7,334 bases of DNA, from positions 1 to 7,334 of the forward strand of contig CAZCFZ010000145.1 of assembly GCA_964498065.1 (NCBI GenBank), in the 5' to 3' direction. Below the pieces are notes generated by a model that was given only the letters and a program-made list of their open reading frames with translations, ran no database searches and was not told the origin of the DNA. This DNA is from FEN-1297 sp964498065 (GTDB taxonomy: Bacteria; Bacteroidota; Ignavibacteria; Ignavibacteriales; Ignavibacteriaceae). Shown in pieces: positions 1 through 5,466 of this stretch. The position numbers and the translations under genes were made by a program. How positions within the stretch are numbered: position 1 is the stretch's first letter; the number at the start of each line of letters is the position of its first letter.

Positions 1-652
1 TTGCGTAACCGCTTGTGCCGTCAAAGAAATTAATTTTAGTATTATTGAAAGTAAAGCTTTGTTCCACTCTCGGATCCAGCCTGGCCACATCCCGATCGCC
101 GAACTGTGTTCCGTCTGTTCCGCTTAAATAAAATCCGAACCACCCGTCATAATCACCTCTAAGGGTACCGCCGATATCCAGTAATGTACTATTATTCTTA
201 AACCTGCTTGAATAGATATATTTAAAATTAAGAACAGGATCAACAATAAATTTTATTGATGAATCCTTATAAAAATACAAATGCTTTTCTTTATCAACTA
301 AAAGATTACTATAAAATTGAGACGGGAAATTATTGAAAATATTAATAGCCGGTTTTTTACTATTCATTCCGAGCTTTTCTTCCATTCTTTTTAAAAATTC
401 TTTATCCACTGAATTTAATAAGGTTTTATTGCTGTCAATTTCAGCTAAATCTTTTATAACCTGCTTTTGAGATAAAGGCAGTACAACATCATCGTAATTT
501 TTTAAAATACCTTGGATATACATCCGTTTTAAAAAAGGATAAACCGGATTACCTACCGGCACAGTTTCAACTTGAGCAGAAATTTCGGGTAAAAAGATGA
601 AAATAAATAAGAATAATAAAGATAGGAATTTTAGGACGGATGATGCTTTCAT
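1..652 (-). CDS. Wzi-like capsule-assembly / outer-membrane beta-barrel protein, 3' end outside window
   Basis: This gene starts at the ATG at 652-650 and runs off the left edge with 217 codons visible and no stop, so its C-terminus is missing. Residues 1-26 look like a Sec signal peptide: Lys at 2 and 8, a Leu/Phe/Ile-rich core at 9-21, and a probable cut after Ile-Ser-Ala before Gln27. The mature start (about 30-95) has the pattern VPVGNPVYPFLKRM, then G, then VVLPLSQKQV. I associate this helical N-terminal region with Wzi-family capsule-assembly proteins. From about 133 onward, alternating polar and hydrophobic stretches rich in Tyr, Phe, Asp and Gly (for example GGTLRGDYDGWFGFYL, 161-176) fit transmembrane beta strands. 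E. coli Wzi is an outer-membrane lectin that anchors capsule; a similar role here is inferred from family resemblance and the neighbouring polysaccharide genes. No Shine-Dalgarno is visible. A terminator-like hairpin (797-820) separates it from the dehydratase gene, so it may have its own promoter. It could instead be another outer-membrane barrel protein. Confidence 0.68.
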   Translation of the reverse strand, partial: MKASSVLKFLSLLFLFIFIFLPEISAQVETVPVGNPVYPFLKRMYIQGILKNYDDVVLPLSQKQVIKDLAEIDSNKTLLNSVDKEFLKRMEEKLGMNSKKPAINIFNNFPSQFYSNLLVDKEKHLYFYKDSSIKFIVDPVLNFKYIYSSRFKNNSTLLDIGGTLRGDYDGWFGFYLSGTDGTQFGDRDVARLDPRVEQSFTFNNTKINFFDGTSGYA

Positions 653-675
653 TAATATTAAAACTGTCTATTTCA

Positions 676-695
676 AATTTGTATAATTACAAATT
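676..695. promoter_or_regulatory. Inverted repeat in the leader of the Wzi-like gene, possible operator
   Basis: AATTTGTA (676-683) and TACAAATT (688-695) are perfect 8-bp inverted arms around a 4-bp spacer. The repeat lies 24-43 bp upstream of the ATG at 652, where an operator or a 5' UTR hairpin would sit. The arms are AT-only except for one G/C pair, so the RNA hairpin would be weak and a protein-binding site is the more natural reading. The right arm is also the start of the direct repeat at 687-711. Function is inference. Confidence 0.3.
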
Positions 696-711
696 ATCCT
701 TATATAAGTTA
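687..711. repeat. 25-bp direct repeat, copy 1
   Basis: This 25-bp stretch begins TTACAAATTATC and ends GTTA. It matches 867-891 at 23 of 25 positions, with differences at repeat positions 13 (C/T) and 21 (A/T). It lies 30 bp left of the palindromic element at 742-854. Read on the minus strand it contains TATATAA upstream of the Wzi-like gene, so it could include a -10 element, but I found no well-spaced -35 to support that. Confidence 0.75.
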
Positions 712-741
712 CTAAAGTTACGCAATTGTAATTCTGAATCA

Positions 742-854
742 TGTCATCCCGGGCTTGACCCGGGATCTGCAATTTATTCAACATCTCAAAACGGCTAAAA
801 AATGAAGATCCCGAATCTTCCGAAGGAATACCTTCGGCAAAGTTCGGAATGACA
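742..854. repeat. 113-bp palindromic MITE/REP-like intergenic element
   Basis: The element is bounded by TGTCATCCC (742-750) and GGAATGACA (846-854), which are inverted copies with one mismatch. The left half holds a perfect 8-bp hairpin, ATCCCGGG (746-753) with CCCGGGAT (759-766) around the loop CTTGA. The right half holds CCGAAGG (820-826) with CCTTCGG (831-837) around AATA, nested in CCGAA (811-815) with TTCGG (843-847). CGGGATCT (761-768) can also pair with AGATCCCG (806-813), so alternative folds exclude one another. Read inward, both halves go TGTCAT, CCG, CTT, then CGGGATCT; the right half carries about 20 extra bases that make up the CCGAAGG hairpin. Small non-coding repeats with TGTCAT.CC ends are common between genes in many bacterial genomes. 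No transposase is present. Confidence 0.75.
797..820 (-). terminator. Probable Rho-independent terminator inside the palindromic element
   Basis: On the minus strand GAAGAT (820-815) pairs with ATCTTC (809-804) across a 5-nt loop (814-810). One A and then six T residues (802-797) follow. It lies about 100 nt downstream of the dehydratase stop and would end that transcript before the Wzi-like gene. The stem is only 6 bp with two G/C pairs, and its bases are shared with competing hairpins of the surrounding repeat, so efficiency is uncertain. Confidence 0.5.
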
Positions 855-866
855 AAAGATACTTTT

Positions 867-891
867 TTACAAATTATCTTTATATATGTTA
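867..891. repeat. 25-bp direct repeat, copy 2
   Basis: This is the partner of 687-711 (23 of 25 identical, same orientation, offset 180 bp). It lies 12 bp right of the palindromic element. A shorter related stretch, TTACAAATCTTTA, follows at 898-910, so the unit may have existed in three partial copies between the dehydratase stop and the Wzi-like gene. Confidence 0.75.
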
Positions 892-923
892 AATAAATTT
901 ACAAATCTTTAAGCTAATTTTCT

Positions 924-2870
924 TCACCCGTTCTGTGTTAGAGATAACGAAGTCGTATTTAAATTGCCGCTATCAATTTCTATAGGATCTGCAACTACTG
1001 ACTGTTGAAATGAGGGTACATAATATTTAAACAGAGCAATCCAGTCTTTCTTACTGTGATAACCGTTAAAATTAATAAACTCTTCAACCATCTGCTGAAT
1101 TGAGGATTCATTTTGTCTACAAACCAGCCTGGCTTTAAATATTTTTTCATGAGAAGTTTTTATTACGCCTTCTTCCGCAGTTAAAACTTCCTCAAATAAT
1201 TTTTCACCTTCTCTAATTCCGGTATATTCAATTTTAATATCTTGATCAGGGATTAGATTGTTTAATAAGATTAAATCTCTTGCAAGATCTACAATTTTAA
1301 TCGGTTCACCCATATCAAGCACAAATACATCGCCGTTTTTCCCGGTAGCTCCGGCCTGCAGTACCAAGGCAACGGCTTCGGGAATGGTCATAAAATATCT
1401 CTTCATATCGGGATGAGTAATAGTTATCGGTCCGCCGTTACGTATTTGTTCCATAAATATCGGCAAAGCGCTTCCACGGCTTCCGATAACATTTCCAAAC
1501 CTTACCGCAACAAAATTACAATCGCTGTTTTTACCTGTACCTGTAACAATATATTCCGCTATTCTTTTGGACGTTCCCATAATGCTTGTCGGATTGACCG
1601 CTTTATCCGTCGATATTAATATAAAGCTTTCGGTATTATATATTTTTGCTGCCGTAGCCAGATTCTGAGTACCAAGGATGTTAACTCTTACCGCTTCTTC
1701 CGGAAACTTCTCCATTACAGGAACATGTTTATAAGCAGCAGCATGCAGTACAACTTCCGGCATAAAGTTTTCAAATATCTTATTAACTTTTTCCTGGTTG
1801 GAAATATCACAAAGCAGCATTTTAATGTTTGCCTCAGGCCGTAAGCGCTTCAACTCCAATTCCAAATCGCATAAATCACTTTCATTGATATCCAGTATTG
1901 CAACTTCTTCAGGATGATAAGAAATAACCTGACGGGAAATTTCAGAACCTATAGACCCGGCAGCACCTGTTATCAGTACACGTTTATTCTTAAGATAACC
2001 GCTGATTATTTTTGTATTAATAGAAACAGCCTGTCGCCCTGTTAAATCGCTTAAGTCAATATCACGAATATCCTTCATACCTACCTTAACGGAATCGGAT
2101 ATATCATTTATAGTAGATACAACTTTAACATCCTTTATCCCTAAGTTATGAGCATATTGAAAAATTTTCCTATGAAATTTTCTATCAACGGAAAGAATTG
2201 AAACAAGAATTGTATTAATTTTAAACTTTCGAATAATTTCGGGAAGATTATCTATTTTACCTACAACCTTTATCCCTTGAATATAAATATTCTGCTTCAA
2301 CGGATCATCATCCACTAAACATACAGGATTAAATATCCTCGATTCCGTTCTATGAATATCTCTAAGAAGTTGTTCACCCGCTCTGCCTGCACCTACAATC
2401 AAAGTCCTTTTTAAATCGGACTTTCCGATATTCTGCCGCATTACCTCCAGATACATCCTTTTTGAAATTTTAAATGCAGATGAGAACAAAAAGCTTAATG
2501 CAAAGTCAATCCAGAGAATACTCCTGGGAAATCCTTTAAATAAATTTATATTTAATCCGTATATCAAGATAAAGAGAATGCCGAAACTTATAAGACATGC
2601 TTTGGCAATATTTGCAAGGTCATGCAATGAAACATATCTCCATGAGATTTCATATAATTTGAAAAGGTAAAATACGATTAACTTTATTGTTAAGAATATG
2701 AGAAGAATAAAGATTACGTTTGATTGCAATTCGAAAACTTGAGAAAGTTTAAAACGTAGAACGAAGGCTAAAATTAATGCTGAGCTGAAAGCCAGTATAT
2801 CAAAAGTGATAAAAGTAATTTTCCTGGTCAAATTACTCTTAGGCGAAAACAAATTTTGAGTTACCCCCAT
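924..2870 (-). CDS. Membrane-anchored NDP-HexNAc 4,6-dehydratase (PglF/WbpM/CapD family)
   Basis: This 648-residue protein is a long-form SDR nucleotide-sugar dehydratase, full length for the PglF/WbpM group. The family converts UDP-GlcNAc to UDP-4-keto-6-deoxy-GlcNAc at the inner membrane, the first step to bacillosamine-type or fucosamine-type sugars. About four membrane helices (roughly 18-40, 52-72, 88-107, 117-135) are followed by a first Rossmann domain with GAGRAGEQLL (160-169). The catalytic SDR domain has the NAD-binding TGAAGSIGSE (301-310), HAAAYKHVPVMEK (376-388), STDKAVNP (420-427) and MGTSK (431-435). Met431 stands where shorter dehydratases of the PseB/FlaA1 type have Tyr; this Met with Lys435 is the hallmark of the long forms. 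RFGNVIGSRGS (457-467) and GIREGEKLFEE (551-561) complete the family signature. The start overlaps the phosphoglycosyl transferase gene by 10 bp, suggesting translational coupling; AAGG lies about 12 nt upstream. The last 25 or so residues look disordered. The exact NDP-sugar cannot be read from sequence. Confidence 0.95.
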   Translation of the reverse strand: MGVTQNLFSPKSNLTRKITFITFDILAFSSALILAFVLRFKLSQVFELQSNVIFILLIFLTIKLIVFYLFKLYEISWRYVSLHDLANIAKACLISFGILFILIYGLNINLFKGFPRSILWIDFALSFLFSSAFKISKRMYLEVMRQNIGKSDLKRTLIVGAGRAGEQLLRDIHRTESRIFNPVCLVDDDPLKQNIYIQGIKVVGKIDNLPEIIRKFKINTILVSILSVDRKFHRKIFQYAHNLGIKDVKVVSTINDISDSVKVGMKDIRDIDLSDLTGRQAVSINTKIISGYLKNKRVLITGAAGSIGSEISRQVISYHPEEVAILDINESDLCDLELELKRLRPEANIKMLLCDISNQEKVNKIFENFMPEVVLHAAAYKHVPVMEKFPEEAVRVNILGTQNLATAAKIYNTESFILISTDKAVNPTSIMGTSKRIAEYIVTGTGKNSDCNFVAVRFGNVIGSRGSALPIFMEQIRNGGPITITHPDMKRYFMTIPEAVALVLQAGATGKNGDVFVLDMGEPIKIVDLARDLILLNNLIPDQDIKIEYTGIREGEKLFEEVLTAEEGVIKTSHEKIFKARLVCRQNESSIQQMVEEFINFNGYHSKKDWIALFKYYVPSFQQSVVADPIEIDSGNLNTTSLSLTQNG

Positions 2871-3466
2871 AATAGGATTGCCTTAAATGTTAAAAATAAT
2901 ATTTTAATATCTACAAAAAAATTCATTTCTGCAATATATTTATTATACAACTTTATTTTTTCAGGAAGAATATTTTTAAGATAGAAAGCTTCGCTGTCTT
3001 TTGAAGATTGTAAAAGCGAAGCTTCATTTCTAAACTTAACCGATGCGTAATCCGAAAGGCCAGGCTTAACTTTTAAAATGTTCAAGTATTCATTTTTATA
3101 TTGATCCACATATTTTAACAGTTCAGGCCTCGGGCCAATAATACTCATTTCCCCCTTTAAAACATTTATGAATTGCGGAAGTTCGTCAATTTTAAATTTC
3201 CTTAAAATTTTTCCTATTGCTGTTACCCTTTTATCGTTTGAAAGAGATACACCGGGCCCGATATTTTCTGCGTTATTCACCATGGTTCTGAATTTAATTA
3301 CTTTAAATTCATTCCAGCCTTTGCCCACTCTTTTCTGCAAATAAAAAATAGGCCGGCCGGTACTGATTAAAATAGAAAAAGATATTAAAATAAATACCGG
3401 TAAAAGGAGAAGAATTACCGTTATGGATATTATAATATCTGCTAAACGTTTGAGTTGTAAATACAT
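2861..3466 (-). CDS. PglC-type undecaprenyl-phosphate phosphoglycosyl transferase (bacterial sugar transferase)
   Basis: This 201-residue protein is a minimal monotopic phosphoglycosyl transferase. The family moves a sugar-1-phosphate from an NDP-sugar to undecaprenyl phosphate on the cytoplasmic face, starting glycan assembly. The N-terminal hydrophobic segment (about 8-35) contains Pro23 in the position expected for the kinked re-entrant helix of PglC. QKRVGKG (44-50) and FKVIKFRTM (54-62) follow. KIDELPQF (92-99) carries the catalytic Asp94-Glu95 dyad. SIIGPRPE (108-115) and KPGLSDYAS (134-142) are conserved family blocks. The length matches PglC rather than the roughly 460-residue WcaJ/WbaP forms with extra N-terminal helices. 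No clear Shine-Dalgarno precedes the ATG. Its end overlaps the dehydratase start by 10 bp in another frame. With that neighbour the likely donor is a UDP-N-acetylated deoxyamino sugar, which is inference. Confidence 0.92.
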   Translation of the reverse strand: MYLQLKRLADIIISITVILLLLPVFILISFSILISTGRPIFYLQKRVGKGWNEFKVIKFRTMVNNAENIGPGVSLSNDKRVTAIGKILRKFKIDELPQFINVLKGEMSIIGPRPELLKYVDQYKNEYLNILKVKPGLSDYASVKFRNEASLLQSSKDSEAFYLKNILPEKIKLYNKYIAEMNFFVDIKILFLTFKAILLWG

Positions 3467-3540
3467 ATAAAAATTTTTCTCAATTTAATAAATACAATAT
3501 ATCATTTTTTATGTCTCAATTTTTAGTAGCGTTCCAATTT

Positions 3541-3620
3541 GCTCACGTAGGTCATGGTTCGATTTACTCACAATGACAAATGTATTTAAATTGTCATCCC
3601 GAGCGAAGTCGAGGGATGAT
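3541..3620. repeat. Head-to-head TGTCAT-type repeat halves in the aminotransferase-PglC gap
   Basis: Two related repeat halves face each other. The right half reads TGTCATCCCGAGCGAAG from 3592 and closes as a hairpin, ATCCC (3596-3600) with GGGAT (3613-3617). The left half, read on the minus strand from 3578, begins TGTCATTGTGAG and is a degenerate relative; it may continue to about 3541 (GCTCACGTAG on the plus strand). ATGACAA (3573-3579) and TTGTCAT (3591-3597) form a 7-bp inverted repeat around 11 bp. Here the TGTCAT ends point inward, whereas in the element at 742-854 they are at the outside. The rest of the 343-bp gap (3467-3809) holds no supported gene. Confidence 0.6.
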
Positions 3621-3644
3621 TAATTTGATAACAATAATTTGTGC

Positions 3645-3668
3645 AAATTAGGATACTACCTAATTTTT
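3645..3668. other. AT-rich stem-loop with T-run, possible weak terminator on the plus strand
   Basis: AAATTAGG (3645-3652) and CCTAATTT (3659-3666) form a perfect 8-bp stem around ATACTA. On the plus strand the T-run continues to 3668, like a terminator tail, but no plus-strand gene precedes it. On the minus strand, the direction of the aminotransferase transcript, the stem is followed by GCAC rather than a T-run. It could attenuate read-through toward the PglC-like gene, but the stem has only two G/C pairs. Confidence 0.25.
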
Positions 3669-3809
3669 CTTTCGAAAAAATTTCCTTTGCTAAATATCTT
3701 AAATAAACCAAGATACTTACTAACTTTAAAACAACAATTATGCTAAACTCAAAAATATTTATAGTTTAAATAAGATTAAACAATATAGAAACAAAATCCC
3801 TTTTTTCAT

Positions 3810-4970
3810 TTACTTCTTATATTTTTTTACCAGACCGTTTATCGTTTCTGCCACCCGGTTAATTTGTGAATTGGTCATTCCCGGCCATATGGGTAAAGTT
3901 ATTATCCTTTCGTAAATAAATTCCGATACCGGGAACATATCAGGCGATAAATTTAAATAATCACGATAAAACGGATGCCGGTATAAAGGTATAAAATGAA
4001 CGCTCGTACCGATGCCTAATTCTTTAAGTTTGTTGATGAATTCAGCCCGGGTTATTGTAAGGTTATTAATATCCAGCAGAATCGGATAGAGATGATGTGC
4101 AGATTCTCTGTCGTTTTTAATCTTATATAATTTTATTAAGGCGTTATCTTTAAATGCAGAGTTGTACTTTTGGTAAATTTCTTTCCTATAATCAAGCATC
4201 CGGTTAATCTTTTTCAATTGAGCCAAGCCAAGCGATGCCTGGATATCGGTAAAGTTATACTTGAAACCCGGTGATACGACTTCATAATACCATGTGCCTT
4301 CCGCTGAATATCTTTTCCAGGCATCTTTACTAATACCATGCAGCCTCATTATTGAACATCTCTGTGCAATATTTTCATCATTAGTGCAGATCATGCCGCC
4401 TTCACCGGTTGCCAAAGTTTTAGTAGCGTAAAAGCTAAAACATGTAACGTCGCCAATAGTGCCTACTTTTCTATTTTTATAATATGCGGGAAGCGCATGA
4501 GCTGCATCTTCTATAATTTTTAAATTATGACCTTTAGAAATATCAAGTATTTCGTCCATATCACACGGCTGACCGCCGTAATGAACAGGTATGACGGCTT
4601 TTGTTTTATTCGTTATTGCTTTTTCAACCTGTAAAGGATCAATATTAAACGTATCTTCCTGAATATCAACAATAACAGGTTTAGCTTTAAAATAGCATAT
4701 AATTTCAGCCGTAGCGGTAAATGTCATCGCAGGTATAATAACTTCATCATTTTCACCAAGGCTGTAAGCTTCTAATGCAAGGTGGGCTGATGCAGTCCAC
4801 GAACTTGCGGAAATAGAAAAATTCGAACCTATATAACGGTTAAATTCTTGTTCAAAACGAAGAGTTTTAGGGCCAGTTGTCCACCACCCGGACCGAATGG
4901 AATCTGAGACTTCGTTAACTTCGTCCTCTGTAATAAAAGGTTTATGGAACGGTATAAATTCTTTAATCAT
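3810..4970 (-). CDS. PLP-dependent sugar aminotransferase, DegT/DnrJ/EryC1/StrS family (PglE-like)
   Basis: This 386-residue protein has the usual length of the family. It transfers an amino group, normally from glutamate, to the keto carbon of an NDP-keto-deoxysugar in the cytoplasm. The N-terminus has PFHKPFITEDE (7-17) and SGWWTTGPKTLRFE (27-40). VIIPAMTFTATAEI (77-90) and VDIQEDTFNIDP (101-112) follow. EDAAHALPA (154-162) includes the Asp155 expected to bind the PLP ring nitrogen. SFYATKTLATGEGGM (179-193) contains Lys184, the expected Schiff-base lysine. The C-terminus has HFIPLYRHPFYRDYL and LPIWPGMT, typical of the fold. Next to a 4,6-dehydratase and a PglC-type enzyme the natural substrate is a UDP-4-keto-6-deoxy-HexNAc, as for PglE. 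Other 3- or 4-keto sugars are possible, because specificity is not readable from motifs. The ATG at 4970 shares ATGA with the stop of a doubtful small ORF; no strong Shine-Dalgarno is visible. Confidence 0.94.
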   Translation of the reverse strand: MIKEFIPFHKPFITEDEVNEVSDSIRSGWWTTGPKTLRFEQEFNRYIGSNFSISASSWTASAHLALEAYSLGENDEVIIPAMTFTATAEIICYFKAKPVIVDIQEDTFNIDPLQVEKAITNKTKAVIPVHYGGQPCDMDEILDISKGHNLKIIEDAAHALPAYYKNRKVGTIGDVTCFSFYATKTLATGEGGMICTNDENIAQRCSIMRLHGISKDAWKRYSAEGTWYYEVVSPGFKYNFTDIQASLGLAQLKKINRMLDYRKEIYQKYNSAFKDNALIKLYKIKNDRESAHHLYPILLDINNLTITRAEFINKLKELGIGTSVHFIPLYRHPFYRDYLNLSPDMFPVSEFIYERIITLPIWPGMTNSQINRVAETINGLVKKYKK

Positions 4971-5161
4971 GATAACATATGATCAAAAATAATACCAAAT
5001 AAATTTGTTTGCAACCAAAGAAAACCGGAATAATTTATAACAAATTTTCTTAAAGGCGAGATTTTGCATCCCTTTTTTACCGTTTTATTTTTATCTAATA
5101 ATTGATAAAATATCAAATTCCTGATGATTTTTATTGAAATATTAATTTTCAAAAATTTCAC
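4967..5161 (-). CDS. Doubtful small ORF, 64 codons, GTG start
   Basis: This open frame begins with GTG at 5161 and ends in a TGA that shares four bases (ATGA) with the aminotransferase start, an arrangement often seen in coupled gene pairs. The product would be basic and rich in Ile, Lys, Leu and Phe, with a Cys-containing middle (KKGCKISPLRKF, 29-40) and a hydrophobic end. I recognise no family. Against it: there is no ATG, no Shine-Dalgarno, the amino-acid make-up is what AT-rich random sequence gives, and nothing coding lies upstream. It may be spurious or the tail of a lost gene. I list it mainly because of the overlap. Confidence 0.2.
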   Translation of the reverse strand: MKFLKINISIKIIRNLIFYQLLDKNKTVKKGCKISPLRKFVINYSGFLWLQTNLFGIIFDHMLS

Positions 5162-5466
5162 ATGTTGAAGTTTTATGCACTAAAATGAATAAGTGGAAAT
5201 AATATTATACAATATTAATTCCGGTTTAATACGAATTATTTTCGTTCATTTCATAAATATTTTGAATAAGAGCTTGGTTCAATAAATACTTCCGGATTTT
5301 AAATAAAGACTATGGCAACAAGTATCTTCTATTGTTTTAAGCAAATCGGATATCAATTTTAAATAAATATTATTGTAATTATATATGGATTTGTTTATTA
5401 GAAGGTGAAGCTGGAGCATAAATTTAACTAAAATACATTATTTGATTTAGATTGAATTAACCGGAT
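5162..5466. other. AT-rich gap without a recognisable gene
   Basis: Together with the doubtful ORF next to it this makes about 496 bp between the methyltransferase stop and the aminotransferase start. All minus-strand frames are broken by frequent stops, and the plus strand offers nothing convincing. TTTTAAATAAA occurs twice (5297-5307 and 5357-5367), each after a GGAT-containing stretch, but this may be chance in such AT-rich DNA. The aminotransferase promoter probably lies here or just to the left, though I cannot place it with confidence. No terminator hairpin with a T-run is evident after the methyltransferase. Confidence 0.5.

Noticed and set aside
653..741. A sigma-70-like or Bacteroidota-type promoter for the Wzi-like gene (TTGCGT and TATATAA; ATAATTTG).
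   Set aside because: The spacings do not fit (13-15 bp for the sigma-70 pair) and the TAnnTTTG motif is off by a base, so no specific promoter call is justified.
742..854. A CRISPR array or an insertion sequence as the explanation of the palindromic repeat.
   Set aside because: There are no regularly spaced direct repeats with unique spacers and no transposase reading frame; a small non-autonomous palindromic element fits better.
1413..1619. Plus-strand open frame of 68 codons starting at ATG.
   Set aside because: It lies wholly antisense to the conserved catalytic region of the dehydratase gene, has no family features, and is explained as a shadow frame.
5218..5328. Minus-strand frame with protein-like stretches (KILVAIVFI, NPEVFIEPSSYSKYL) suggesting a decayed gene.
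   Set aside because: It is interrupted by several stops within about 110 bases and resembles no family I recognise, so chance in AT-rich DNA is as likely.
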